Positions 24,191-36,543 of a stretch of 64,000 nt of DNA are shown one piece after another. The notes under the pieces were generated by a model, which saw only the letters and a list, made by a program, of their open reading frames with translations, had not been told where the DNA came from and did no database searches. Origin of the DNA: Schistosoma haematobium (taxonomy: Eukaryota > Platyhelminthes > Trematoda > Strigeidida > Schistosomatidae); contig NC_067197.1 in assembly GCF_000699445.3 (NCBI RefSeq), positions 10,360,152 to 10,424,151 of the forward strand. The letters are read 5' to 3'. A program made the translations under genes and the position numbers. Every line of letters begins with the position of its first letter. The stretch's first letter is position 1.

Positions 24191-24399
24191 TTAGTATTTT
24201 ATTTGAAAATCTAAAAAATAACACAAACTTACACAACTTATAGTATTCGTCTTTCATTACATAATTCATTGTACTCTGTAAGAAACTGGTTACAGCTAAG
24301 CATGTTAAATTTATTGAAATTGTTATGATCCGAAAAATAAATTTTAATCAGAACGTTTTTTTCAAGAATCTTGAATAATAAATAAATTTATCTGATCTT

Positions 24400-24515
24400 T
24401 GGGTAAATTCACTTGGTATTGTTTACTTAAGTCTTCCGATTGATGTTTAGCATTGTAATTGATCAGTCTCTTATTAGCATATATGCATACTGTATGTATT
24501 GTCTCGATATTGACT
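24400..24515 (-). repeat. family S (Smα-like) tail fragment
   Basis: Minus copy of the 3' tail only: 'aattcacttggtattgttta', then 'gtaattgatcagtctcttat', then 'attgtctcgatattgac'. Confidence 0.7.
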
Positions 24516-24904
24516 ATTTTATTCAGACATGTTACGTAGAGTAGAACACTACTGAGAATATGCAAACTATATTTCTAACTTCTTGTTTATTTCCGTTTAT
24601 ACTGAAGAAACTAATTACTAGGGCAAGGATAAGTGAATACTTCGGATTTTTACTCTAAAAACCATTACATGGAGAAACTGAACAGAAATATAAATACAAT
24701 AATTTAGTTCAGTTAACTAGGTTGCAAATCCATTTGTTTTAAAATAAAACAAAACTACCAAAAGGATGGTAACTGAACTATTTAGAATGTATTTTTTGTT
24801 AGGGGTAAAAAAGACTTTTGTATTTTAATCATTCTTAGCAATTAATACATTGCTTTTCAGCCAACGTCAAATGAACATCCAAAACTAGATATTAACTAAT
24901 ATGG

Positions 24905-25215
24905 TTCTCAATGAAATCATAAATTGATCAATGTTAGAACACCATTGAACACCTGGAAGCACTGTATGGTCGTTTCGTCCTGGAATTAAATTCGTCAGCA
25001 GTGCGCATCTACTATCCCACACACAGGACTCAAACACGGGACCTTTCATTTCATGTGAACACTCAACCTATAGATCGTGGGTGCGTAATGTTGAAGAGTT
25101 CCATAATAGAACGAAATAACGGTGCTGTGCCTCCAGGTTTTCTACGGTGATCTAACATTGATTGATTCATGGTTTCAAAATTATTCAACCATCTCCACAA
25201 ACCCATACTGGAAAT
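24905..25215. repeat. family A SINE, inverted pair
   Basis: Minus arm 24905-25072 and plus arm 25073-25215, both starting within the tRNA-like or B-box region, with 3' ends outward. Both hammerheads are decayed. The 3' ends belong to the 'tcaatcggttcat' sub-family. Confidence 0.75.
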
Positions 25216-25694
25216 ATGAGTTTATTCAAATTATTTAACAGAATTTCGTTATCACGATAGCATTCTCTTTATATTCTTATTCATTTTAAGCTTATTAAAA
25301 GAACAATCAGATATAACTATTCACAATGTCTTGTCTAAATTCCAACTACTTATAGTTCTGCTCTAATTACATGACACTAAATGTTCACAACTTACAATAT
25401 GACATTAGATCTAAAATTCTTTGAAATCTTTTATTATTCGTTGTGGGAAGTTAAATTACAATAAATTGACTGATCAGCTGACATTTTTTATTAAACTATA
25501 TATTTGACAAGGCAACCAATAATAATAGAAAACATCAAATGAAATCATTTTATTTACCAATGATTTCAATTGGGCTTCTAATATGAACAAACTATTAATT
25601 TGACATCTTATTTCCAAATCTATATAAGTGTTCTTTAGTTTCCAAGTATATGTCATCAAGCGAATAATTAGTTTTCTATTTCACTAGAAATTTT

Positions 25695-26155
25695 TTCATT
25701 GAGATCATGAGCCGATTGATGTTAGACCATCTTTGAAAAACTGGAAGCTCTGGACGGCCTTTTCGTCCTATTGTGGGACTCCTCAGCATTGAGCATCCAC
25801 GATCCCGCTCGTGGGATTAAGGTTAAGCGTTCGCGTGCGGAATCGAAGACCCTAGGTTCGAATCCCGCGAGCGGGATCGTGGATGCGCACTGCTAAAGAG
25901 TCCCACAATAGGACGAAACGGCCGTCCAGTGCTTCCAGGTTTCCAACGGTGGTCTAACATCAATCGGTCCATAATCTCAATCAAAAACTTAATAATCTCC
26001 ACAACCTCTATACTAGTAATTAACATGTGCTCATTTGTGAATAGCTTCATGAGGGAATTCTCGGAGTTCTAGTGAGAAGCCGTGACCAGTGGAACTAATC
26101 TATGTCGGGTAGAGACAGGTTTCTACCTCAGTACAATGGAAGATGGTCACTATAA
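25695..26155. repeat. family A SINE, inverted pair plus head-to-tail 5' piece
   Basis: Minus arm 25695-25817, plus arm 25820-26022, then the beginning of another plus unit (26027-26155) starting 'catgtgctcatttgtgaata' and containing 'gttctagtgagaagccgtga'. The plus arm's hammerhead has CTAAAGA in place of CTGANGA; loss of the invariant G should inactivate it. Stem I, stem II, GAAA and stem III remain perfect. Confidence 0.85.
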
Positions 26156-26944
26156 TGTTCACATACTTCATTGTTGATCAATTATAATACGGAAAATTGT
26201 TTTAGAAAAAATAATCAATCAATCAATAAACCCATAAGTAGCTCCATGTTTTACTCAACTGTTCATCTAACTATTCTACTTAGTAACAACAACGAAATTT
26301 AATATATATAAATAATTATAGAGCTAAAACTAAGCTTAATTGGAAAAAAGTCTTAGTAACAGAAAATGAATTTATGATTAGTAGTCATAGATATTAAATA
26401 TTTGAGATAATATTTGATTTTAACTATCCCATTTTTTGTGTAAATAAATGAATTAAATTTTGCTTTAGTTTATCTTATCACATTATCAAAGTTATCGGAT
26501 GAACATGATTAGTGAATGTAATAATGAGTATATTTAAATTATCCATGTTGTTTTAACTACACACTGGCTGAGATCACTTCTCTATTTCTTCTTTTCTTTG
26601 GGTAAATCAAGGAACTGTTTTATTGAAAACCATTTGATTTATAATTATGACAAGTTTCTCATTTGATATTGTGAAGTAAATAATAAGAAGTAGACTGTAA
26701 CGAATACGTATCGGTGTATTTTTACGTTGGTCCAAATGTCTTTGACAAAACGATCACTAAGATACTGATGGTTTATTATACAGTAAAAAAAATGTGATTT
26801 TTGATCAAAAAAATTTTCTAAAATATTATAAAAATTAGTTATTGTAAATAGAGTTCTGTAAGTTGCTTCCTACTATTTATCTAACAGATTATGAAAATTC
26901 TTGATTGTTATATACTCATTTTCTGATGTGTGTTATTGATGTCG

Positions 26945-27200
26945 ACAGATATAAGTAGTATATATCATCGGTCGAAAGTGAAGTGATTGGAATCAGAAGG
27001 TTAAGGAGATCAAAGAAAAGTGAACAAGAATAAAGAATGATTGGTGTGGAATTGAAAGAACATTGAAGTCTGAGACGATTGATTGACATTTTACAAATGA
27101 AGTAGTTACTGTATTGTTCTCAGATTTTACTAAGATGTTTTGTAATTTTGAATTTAAATAAAATCGGTTGTCCTCACTTGTGTTCTCGTTCATCACAACT
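26945..27200 (-). repeat. family P repeat
   Basis: Starts with the palindromic end 'gacagatataagtag', then 'tctgagacgattgattgac' and ends near 'cttgtgttctcgttcatcac'. It faces the plus copy at 27304 across about 100 bp, forming a large potential hairpin. Confidence 0.75.
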
Positions 27201-27303
27201 TGATTAACATAATAACATTTCACTTTTTATTGTATCTTAGAACTAATTACACTTGATAGGATTTATGATATTTTATCCTCATATTTAATTTTGTTATTAT
27301 TGT

Positions 27304-27590
27304 AGTGAACAAAAACACCAGTGGGGAACAATCGAATGTATTCGACACAAAATTACAGGACTTGTTAATAAAATCTAACGATCATGTAGTAAATGCTTAA
27401 TTTGCAAAATGTCCATCAATTGTCTCAAAATGACTCAGACTTCATTGTTCTTGCATTTTCATACAGATTGCATCCTGTTTCGATTCTTTACTGTTCAATC
27501 CTCTTGTCTCTCTGCTGCCAGACATTCTGTTTGACGACTAACGTCACATAGTACTTATGTCAATATAAGTAGCACACACCACACTATGAG
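27304..27590 (+). repeat. family P repeat, full-length-like
   Basis: From 'tagtgaacaaaaacaccagt' to the terminal palindrome 'acttatgtcaatataagtag' and 'cacacaccacac'. It is closest to the minus copy at 34975-35185: both have 'ctcttgtctctctgctgcc' or its complement. Confidence 0.78.
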
Positions 27591-27839
27591 TAGGGGCTGT
27601 CGAATTTCACTAACCATTAGCAAAATGTAAGATTTATTATAATTCTACTTTTATATAATCATTTCATTATATATAATAATTTTGAAGTTAGTGAACACTT
27701 AGGTAAGTACAAACTTTAGTATTTCTTCAATCTTGTCATTATTACAATTACTCTTTTATTCACATTCTTGTTTTGTTCGATTCAATCTTTTTAATATCTT
27801 ATTTCTAAGCATTTCATTTCTGATTAATGTTACATACTA

Positions 27840-27900
27840 TACTGGAACAGGCCAATCTATTCATTCTAGTTCAGTCATGTTTTGACCTTGTTAATTATTA
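27840..27900 (+). repeat. fragment related to the 50.6 kb foldback element
   Basis: 'ggaacaggccaatctattca' followed by 'cagtcatgttttgac' matches one arm of the inverted-repeat element at 50638-51058, with some differences. Confidence 0.4.
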
Positions 27901-28446
27901 TTATGTTACATACTACTTATATTTATTGACATAAGTATGATATACCATAAATTGATTTAGTTTTAGAAAATAAATTATCCGCTTTTATTCAAATTTCAAA
28001 ATTATTGTTTTCATTCAAATGAAAATTTCATTTGTTTTACTTAAATAGTTAATCAAATTGAAATTGAATAGTGATTTTTATTAAAATATGACTTTAACTA
28101 TCTCATTCACTTGTCTTTATATATATAAATGCTTTCATTTGACAGCTACGGTATTACTTATTTTAAACATTTGCCGATCAGTGCGAGATACACATCATAG
28201 AGTAAAGTATATATAAGTATCTATATATATGGTTATCTTTTATTTTTCTTCATTTACATTAAATGTACTTGTAAGTTAACTGTCAAAGTTTTCTTTTTGG
28301 CTGGAATAAAATCAGAAAAAAAACAAGTCAGTGAGAATTTTTTCTTAATTTCTTAACTTTCAAAAAAAATCAGTCTTAAATTTGTTTTCGTTATTGTGTA
28401 ATAAAAACAGTATAATAATTATCAAACATTGAAATCAACTGAACTT

Positions 28447-28880
28447 AGATTCAGAAGGGGTTTTGCGAAGATTGCAGTAATTTAAACAGTTGAAATCATG
28501 AGTCAGTTGAAGCTAGACCATCATGGAAAACCTGGAAGCACTGGACGACAGTTTTGTCCTATTGTGGGACTTCTCAGCAGTGCACATCCACGATCCTGCA
28601 TCGCGAGATCCCAACCCAGGACCTATCTGTCTTGCGCCAGGCGCTTAACCAACTAGACCACTGAGCCGTCATTCAACGTTTAAGCGCCTGGTGCGAGACC
28701 GATAGGTCCTGGGTTCGAATCCCGCGAGGCGGGGTCGTGGATGCGCACTGCGGAGGAGTCTAACAATAGGACGAAACGGCCGTCCAGTGCTTCCAAGTTT
28801 TACATGTTGGTCTAGCTTCAATTGACTCATGATCTCAATCAAAAAGTTAACAATCTCCACAATCCTACACTGATATTTTT
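28447..28880. repeat. family A SINE, inverted pair of unlike sub-families
   Basis: Minus arm 28447-28678 ends in the A-box region; plus arm 28679-28880 begins there. The left 3' end is of the 'cagaaggggttttg' sub-family and the right one of the 'caatctccacaatcc' sub-family. The hammerheads carry inactivating changes: CTGAGAA with CAAAAC on the left, CGGAGGA on the right. Confidence 0.85.
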
Positions 28881-29371
28881 CTACAAGCATTAATCTATTG
28901 AGGATTGCAAACTAACGACATTACCAACGGTCAAACACAAGATGTTAAGATTTTCAGATAAGCAGAGTACATTTAATTTAGTGATTTTGCATATGATGAT
29001 TCATATTTCTAAATTTATTATATTCAGTGAAGGTTGCAACTCATTACACGGTAATGAGTTGTTAAGAAAACGGATTCTTTTAGATCTAAAACGGTATGGT
29101 TCGAACTACAAAACTAGCTATTTTGTAAAAAAAAGTTCATTCAAACTTCATTTACCGATAGAACAAACAGAGATAACAAATATAAATTTGTATTATGTCT
29201 AACCTTAACAGACACTATTATTTTTCATGCTCTCATTGTTCGAAATCGAATCTATCAGCCATTATTTATGTCTAAAAGTAACCCAAAAAATAAAAAGATA
29301 TCTATGTTACATTTTCAGTCTTTGCTGTGGTCATAAGTGATCACTTCTATGTAGTAATATACTAAAATCGT
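28881..29371. other. stretch without supported gene
   Basis: An 86-codon plus frame (28942-29202) has no start, splice or domain support. Confidence 0.4.
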
Positions 29372-29640
29372 AGTGAACAGAACACCAGTGGGACAATCAA
29401 ATGTGTTTGAGTACAAAATTACAGAGCTTCTCAATAAAATCTGAGAATTAAATAGTAAATCGTTAATTTTCAAATATCAGTCCATTGTCTCAGATTTCAT
29501 TGTTCATGTGTTCTCATACCAGTTGCGTTCCGTTTCCGTTCTTTCCTTATCGATCTTCCGCTGAAATACATTCTGTCCCTGACCGTAGTTACATACTACT
29601 TAAATGGATATAAGTAACCCACAACACACAATGACATCTA
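29372..29640 (+). repeat. family P repeat
   Basis: From 'tagtgaacagaacaccagtg' through 'cttccgctgaaatacattct' to 'tacttaaatggatataagta'. Confidence 0.75.
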
Positions 29641-30070
29641 TTTCCAGTATCTGTTGGAAACCATTGGTTCCACAGTTAATCCTATTTAGAGGAGATAACT
29701 AACTTCAACTAGTGTCTACAAACCCCCAATTCATACCTTGTGGTTTCGATGACCGATTTACAAATTTCAATAGTCAATAAGTTAAACAATCGTATTTTCT
29801 ACCGATTAACTATCAATTAGAAATTTGAAGTCTGTCCGACAAATGTAACTCTGTTATATTAACAATAAAATTTACTAAACATCAGACGACTGTATCCTAT
29901 TTTATCAATTCAAATAAAATTTTAGTAATAACTAAATTTCATTGTTATTCAGAATTCAATAAGATTAATTATAATTAACTTAAAGTATAACTGACAACAA
30001 TATTTGAATCAAAGATAAATCTTAAGCTAACAACCAAAAAAAGAAGCAATAACCTCTTTAATCCATTTTG
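29641..30070. other. gene-free stretch
   Basis: Nothing supported. Confidence 0.45.
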
Positions 30071-30505
30071 TATTGGTTGTTTGAATCTTCACATTGATGT
30101 TTAGGGCTTCAATTGATCAGTCTCTTATCGGCATATGTACATTCTGAACGAATTGCCTCGATATTGCCTTCAGCCCAAAGCATTATAAGCATAGATAGAT
30201 GGTGGCTAGTAGTGGAATACAGGACGCAGGTTTCATCCTATTTAGGACTCGTCAGTTCAATGAATCTGCATTACACAGTTGATGTTCATTCCATGACTCA
30301 AACCCTGTACCATTCACCTCAAATTCCATCACGTTATCCACTTGACTACTGAGTTCAAATAGCCATGATGAAGTTTGTTGAGAATAATACTGTGTTAAAG
30401 TCATGGAGTGAACATCAACTGTGTAATACAGATTCATTCAATTGACGAGTCTTGAATAGGATGAAACCTGCATTCTGTATTACACTACTAGCCATGACCC
30501 ATTTT
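30071..30505. repeat. family S (Smα-like) retroposon, inverted pair
   Basis: Minus arm 30071-30368 covers tail, hammerhead, tRNA-like region and beyond; plus arm 30369-30505 repeats part of it. The left hammerhead (about 30213-30248, minus) keeps CTGACGA, GAAA and the GTC triplet but has lost stem I pairing. The right one has TTGACGA. Confidence 0.82.
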
Positions 30506-31027
30506 TATCAATCTCTTTAATCTCTTAAATGTTATTCTCTTCTTTTCCTCCCTTGAAAAAGTAATGACTTTTTTTATTTCATTAATTTATCAGTCTCAGA
30601 ATATTTATTATACTTCCCTCTTTATAATATCATTTAATCCCCTATTTATTGTTGCATAGAAATTATATTTGTAACCATTAAATAATCGTATAATCACATA
30701 ATCGCATGATTATTACTTACATAATATCTATTTTAAATGTATATTGTTAATTTCATTTAGTTTCTACAGATTAACTAACAATTTTAATTTCGTTTCACTT
30801 CAGTAAATTAATTTAATACACATTAGTTCATTAATAATGGAATAAACAAACTAATGTTATGTTTTGTTTTAAGTAAAAGGGTTATATAGTGTTATTTAAA
30901 ATACATAATGTACAGTACTACTTATATTTTGTTTAATTAAAAGAAAAAACAATTATTGTCAAACCTTTCATTAAGTGATGTTGATTATTATTTTGGGAAT
31001 GATAACTCGATAAAGAATTCTAAACAA
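30506..31027. other. gene-free AT-rich stretch
   Basis: Nothing supported. Confidence 0.45.
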
Positions 31028-31029
31028 AG

Positions 31030-31465
31030 ATGGATAGTAATCATGAGTCAATTAAAGCTAGACCATCATGGAAAACCTGAAAGCATTAGATGGCTGTTTT
31101 GTTCTAGTATGGGACTCCTCAGCAGTGCGCATTCACGATCCCGCACCTCGCGAGCTTCGAATCCAGGACCTATCAGTCTCGCAACAGCCACTTAACCAAC
31201 TAGACTACTGAGCTGGCATCCAACTGTGTTAATGTCTAACTTTAACCAATTCACGAGGTTGCGCCACCGTTTACCATTGTCTTCAGTAAGCTGATATCTC
31301 ACAACAGACCTGGTTGAACTCCACTGGTAACGGCTTCCCACTAGAACTACAGGAGTATCTCTTGAAAGCAGTCACTAATGAGCAGATGATTATTATCGGA
31401 AGGGGTTTGTGGAGATTTTAGAAATTTTCACAGATTGAAATCATGAGTCAGTTGTTTAGATATTT
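31030..31465 (-). repeat. family A SINE, unit plus head-to-tail partial unit
   Basis: The first unit (31036-31385) lacks its extreme 3' end. After its 5' end ('gagcagatgattattatcgg') comes the 3' end of another unit (31398-31465) in the same orientation, with the 'tagaaattttcacagattga' variant. The GAAA box of the ribozyme reads AAAA. The left junction 'aaagatggatagt' resembles the end of family S. Confidence 0.85.
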
Positions 31466-31839
31466 TTCGTAATAAGTAATTTATAATAAATGAATACATA
31501 ATGTAGCTGTTCTAGACAACTAAGTATCAGCTACGCTACAGAAGTTAACGCATTGAAGACCAACTCAGCATACTCTAGAAAAACTAGACGCTTTCGTATT
31601 TATTTTTGACCTTATAGTGAATTATATAAGTGTTTGTCAATGACCATTAGAATTGCAGACATCATACTTTGATTGATAGGTCTTTATAGATAGTTATACT
31701 GGCAATAATTGACAAAGCTAAATCTAATACCTTAATGATCCCATATGAAGCCTATCCTTGATTCATTGATATATTATAGACACAATCTCACCCAAATTTA
31801 AATATTCCCTGGTTTAGCATTTTAACTACAATCTTATTC

Positions 31840-32110
31840 TAGTGAACGGGAACACAATTTGGGACAATCGAATGTATTTGGACACAAAATTACATTAAAA
31901 TCTGAGAACCATACAGTAAATACTTCATTTGCAAAATATCAATCAATCGTCTTAGACTTCATTGTTCCTTCTTTTCCACACCAATCATTCTCTATTCTCG
32001 TTTTTTTCTTCAATATTATTTACCTTCTGCCTCCAGGCATTGTTTTTTCGACGGATGACACATACTACTTATATCTGTCGACGTCAGTAGCACACACTAC
32101 ATTATTACTG
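31840..32110 (+). repeat. family P repeat
   Basis: From 'tagtgaacgggaacacaatt' to 'acttatatctgtcgacgtca'. It lies inside a 130-codon open frame (31859-32251), which is probably chance, since other copies of the family do not keep the frame. Confidence 0.72.
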
Positions 32111-32259
32111 ACGTGGATATATTCTCTAGGCTATAAATACATGGCTAATCCTTTATATTACACCATTAGGCTACAGAATGTAATATCTGAAAATAAAACT
32201 ATTCAACTTCACTCGTTGGCAAAGTTAACCAAACTGAATATGAACAGGTAGAAAATGTT

Positions 32260-33590
32260 ACCTAACATCTTCGATATCGGATACATCTATGATATATATT
32301 GAGTAATGCTAACTTATTTTTCCTGGGCTATATAATTTAAGATGTGAAAGATAACCGTTGTGAAAATTAAAGCGACACATATAATTGAACAATATTATTT
32401 TTAATTAGTTTACTATTAGGCTTCACTGTAATAAATAGTTACATTTATATGAGTGAATGAAAATATTAAACCCATCAAGGTAATTTGTGAGTCCATGATA
32501 ACAATTAGATAGATTGTATAATCATAAAAAATTACAAAGCGATAGTAAGAAGACAGATATAATAGTGGAAGTGATAAGAACAATAAAATAATGAAATTTC
32601 TACCGGGTAGTTTGTAATAGGAAGTAAACCGAACTTTGATAAATAAACTTAACAGTATTAATCATAGTATATTATTAGAATTGCGTAATAAGAGGCGTGT
32701 AAGTAATGTAATGAATAACATAAGTGGAAGGAGGTAAAAAAATTTATAAAACCGTTAACTAAATCATATCTGGCCGAGGCAGGTATAGAGATGTCACGTA
32801 TTTCTTGTGAACGGATAAAGTTGGGTTATAGGCCTTCATCTCAATAACTTCTACCATATGTAGAACACAGAATCAAACTTTATTGATTAATGACAAATTT
32901 ATACGGCAAATCACTCGAAATGATTTGATTTCATGTACCATATGACCACTGGTAATTAAGCGTACCATGATTGAACTATGTATGATGTTCGTTTGCTCCT
33001 TTTGAAATCAAGCTTAAAGATTTTCGCTCACTCCTTGGTTGAGTTGCCTTGTAGCACACTCAGTGTAGCTATTTCTGCAAATTGAAATGACGAATTCAGA
33101 TACTTTCCTTTTATCTAAGCATTTGCCACTAGTCTACTAGAAAGTGATAAAGTAAGACTAGCTGAATAGAATGTCTGATTTTTTGCCCTCAGTAATCTAT
33201 CACGCAGAACATGGCTAGCCGCATCTACTAAATGAAATGTCAAAGCAATTTTACATAAAGCTTCATATACATGTTTAAATATTCAGGTATATTGCACTAA
33301 AGCTTGATAGAAATCTGATTAAAAGTAGTATATTTCGCTCATGTTTATTACATTATTTTAGGTCGAATGTTAGTGTTCAGAAATAAATGAAAACAATTGA
33401 TATTTGTTTAGAATTCATTTTAACTACTAAGCATGTATACGTTCAGTAAGTTAGTATCAGTGGCCTACTAGAACAGATCGACAGTAATTAATTCAGTTAT
33501 ATAGTCTAGTCATTTCACGGAATAAAATGTGTGATGTTTGTCATATTTTACTCTCGATTTCCCCCTCTATGAAATATGGTCTAGCGGCTT
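32260..33590. other. stretch without supported gene
   Basis: No exon or family copy could be supported. 32760-33230 is less AT-rich and may hide an old repeat. Confidence 0.4.
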
Positions 33591-33614
33591 TATATATATA
33601 TATATATATATATA
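33591..33614. repeat. (TA)n microsatellite
   Basis: Pure TA run followed by 'cttgaaacgtcagaaagatt', a type of sequence often found at Penelope-like element ends; that link is a guess. Confidence 0.8.
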
Positions 33615-34194
33615 GGATACCTTATACCTTAGACGCTTGAAACGTCAGAAAGATTGTTGAAGCACATGATGAAAATGTAGTGAAACCCACATAAAAATGT
33701 TATTCATTGTCCATAATTTTCAAAAAAATATATAAAGTTTTGTATTGTATCGTGTATATGACTGCAGAGGTTATGTTATTGATCATTACATATATAAACG
33801 AATTCATTATTCATCGTGTTACCCAGTCCACTAGTTACTGAATTAAAATAGACCTTTTATTAAAAATACCTTCTATGTAAAGGATAATCAGTTATACGTT
33901 ATCATTAATGTCTAGTTTTAAATTCAGAAAAGAAAACCAAAGTGTCAACATGAAAAATTTTTCTCTGATTAAGCAGCAGAAGATTCTCGATTTCCACAAT
34001 ATGAATATTTCAAAGTAATGTAATGCATTCTGCTTTTATCAGTCTAAGCAGCTTCGTTTGACTTAAAAACTTTTTTTCTGAAATAAGATTGATTACGAAA
34101 AGAATGAATAGTATAATTATTCACTTATGAATTGAATGGAATTCAGTGTTCTAATCATTCGTTTATTTATATAATGTTCATATTGGTAATGTGC

Positions 34195-34510
34195 TGTGTG
34201 CTACTACTGATGTCGACAGATATAAGTAGTATATATCATTAATTAAAAGTGAAATATCTAACAATAGAAGGTTAAGCAGATCGAATAGAAAAGAAACACA
34301 ACATAAAGTAATAAGTGTAGAAAAGAAGAATCAATCAAATCTGAAACAATTGATTGACATTTTACAGAAGGAACAATCACCTCTAAGATTACTGATTGAC
34401 ATTATACAAATGAAGAATTTAGTTGTATCGTTCTTAGATTTTACTAAGAGATTTTGTAATTTTCCATTCTAATATATTTTTAGTTGTCACCACTTATGTA
34501 TTCTTATCCA
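34195..34510 (-). repeat. family P repeat
   Basis: Starts 'gctgtgtgctactactgatg' with the 'acagatataagtag' palindrome. An internal duplication of the 'gattgacattttacag' segment is visible at about 34349-34410. Confidence 0.72.
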
Positions 34511-34659
34511 TTATAGTAAACTTTTTTCTGTATCTTAGCATTTTGTATTCATAATGATTTACAATATTTCGTTAATTAGCATATTTGAATAAATTGACAA
34601 ATAGACAATTTATGACGTGAACATGCTACATTATTCAAATACTGACTATAGAATACTAA

Positions 34660-34715
34660 TACTACTACTACTACTCCTAATAATAATAATAATAATAATA
34701 ATAATAGTAATAATG
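34660..34715. repeat. ACT and AAT trinucleotide repeats
   Basis: ACT run (34660-34675) followed by an AAT run (34678-34715 with one interruption). Confidence 0.85.
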
Positions 34716-34974
34716 ATTTGAAATCAAGCTAGTCTCATCGAAACGAATGGTATATACAAATGAATAGTGAATTTTGCATTATAAACAGACAGGAAATAAA
34801 ATGAAAATCTTTCAAATCATATATTAAACAAAAAGAAACAAACTGATTGTAATGAAGTATTATATGTAAAGAAAGTAAATGAATCTTAACCAAGATATTA
34901 ACATATGAATAATGTAAATGTAGGGAAGTCTAATTAGAATTTTATGCATAGAAGTACTTAAAATAAACAAATAG

Positions 34975-35185
34975 CCGTTTATGTGGTGTGTGCTACTTAT
35001 ATTGTCATAAGTAGTAGGTGATGTTAGTCGTGAACAGAATGTTTGGCAGCAGAGAGACAAGAGGATCGAACAGTAAAGAATGGAAACAGAGTGCAATTTG
35101 TATGAAGATGCAAGAATAATGAAGTCTGAGTCATTTTGAGACAATTGATGGATATTTTTCAAATTACGTATTTACTATTTGATTG
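34975..35185 (-). repeat. family P repeat
   Basis: Begins 'cgtttatgtggtgtgtgcta', has the palindrome 'acttatattgtcataagt' and 'gcagcagagagacaagagg'. It ends at a TA microsatellite. The 100-codon minus frame here (34860-35162) is repeat-derived. Confidence 0.75.
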
Positions 35186-35186
35186 T

Positions 35187-35188
<2 letters not shown>

Positions 35189-35237
<49 letters not shown>
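35189..35237. repeat. (TA)n microsatellite
   Basis: About 24 TA units, the longest simple repeat in the window. Confidence 0.9.
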
Positions 35238-35239
<2 letters not shown>

Positions 35240-35785
35240 TTTCCAGATTCTATTATGTTGATATAAACTAGCTTATGAGGTAAAGTAGAAACGTGTTTCA
35301 CTATTATTTATGCATTATAAGTTTATATGGTTCCTCTGATATCCTGATCAAATTTACCATAATTGATTTGCATCTCAATATGAATTAAACTTTTGAATAT
35401 ATTGTAATTAAATTCATGTATCTTTATTGAATAAACCTGTTTACTAGTCATATTGTTTAAACATTTGAATAACTGATCATTTTGCACTTATTTAGTTGAG
35501 TATTATTACTCGGTTATAAAACAATTTTCAAAAATAAATAAATATGAAATTAGATTAAAATAAATGTAACCATGACGACACTCAACTTATATATGAACTA
35601 ATAATATCTACAAAAGTCTAATTTGGGTACTAATTAAGTATACCTTAGAGAATTGCTATGTGAATTGTTCCTAATATTCTAATTGGTAGTTATCACTGAT
35701 CAAGGTCAACTATATTGAGTGTGAAAAATTTAATTATTACCAATATTCGACGGTATTGCTCCGCATTATAAACTAATTCATATTG
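35238..35785. other. gene-free AT-rich stretch
   Basis: Nothing supported. Confidence 0.45.
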
Positions 35786-36213
35786 CAACTTGGTTGATAG
35801 CATTCGATCTGCACTAAGAAGGACTTGACATACATGATGTTGATCATTCAGTGATCAATCAATTGTGAATACACCTCAGTCCTACAGCTGGTCGTTCGTG
35901 GCCCGGATAGCCCAGTGGTAACGTCTCTGACTGTGAATCTGGGTGACATAGGATCAGATCCGTCAAAGAGCAGCAGTTCCCTAAAGATTACAGGCACATC
36001 TTGCTGACGAGTGACAAACAGCACGAAACCCGGATCCAGGGCTTTCGGTTGACTATCTTCAACCACCATCTTATCTCAACTTAGTGCATGCAATGTCGAG
36101 TCACGTAAAATTGTGACCACATTGCAACTTGTTCGATATCATTTGATCTGCACTAAGAAGGATTTGACACACATGACATTATTCACCACCCAGTGATCAA
36201 TCAATTGTGACTA
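35786..36213 (+). repeat. family C: tRNA-like/hammerhead element in a partial tandem repeat
   Basis: A segment of about 95 bp at 35786-35880 ('attgcaacttggttgatagc' to 'gatcaatcaattgtg') recurs as a direct repeat at about 36123-36213, giving a unit of about 335 bp. Between them lie an A-box-like 'gatagcccagtggtaacg' (35906-35923), a B-box-like 'ggatcagatcc' (35951-35961) and a hammerhead-like motif at 36004-36042. The order matches families A and S, but the sequence is distinct. Confidence 0.7.
36000..36044 (+). ncRNA. hammerhead-like motif of family C
   Basis: Core CTGACGA (36004-36010), a short stem II (GTG/CAC) around 'acaaacag', GAAA (36025-36028) and an ATC triplet before 'cagggc'. Stem I pairing is poor and stem III imperfect, so this copy is probably inactive. 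Confidence 0.45.
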
Positions 36214-36543
36214 ATTCAGGTTTATTCTGCAAACGAATGTAGTTTAATCAAATGATCAAAATGTAATGAAGTCACACTAAAACATGTAATATTTGACTGG
36301 ATATCTGATAAGGTTGTGGGTAGATTATTGGTTTTTACTTTAAAATGCTTTTTTTATGTCAAACAATTAGAAAAAATGTACGTTAAAACAAGACTAGCAA
36401 CTAATTAAAAACTATTAAATGCTACAAGAATATTATTTTTACTAAATTGTGTAATTTGACTGATTTATTAATTGTCCATTATCTTTTTCTTCTCTGTGTG
36501 TTCATGGATGCTCAGTAAATATTTTTTTTAATGTCTGTTTCAT

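Noticed and set aside
31859..32251. The 130-codon frame, longest in the window
   Set aside because: It begins inside a family P repeat and the frame is not conserved in other copies; the composition is low-complexity and hydrophobic.
34860..35162. 100-codon minus-strand protein
   Set aside because: It is read through a family P copy; no domain.
35848..36069. 73-codon minus-strand protein
   Set aside because: It overlaps the tRNA-like and ribozyme parts of family C.
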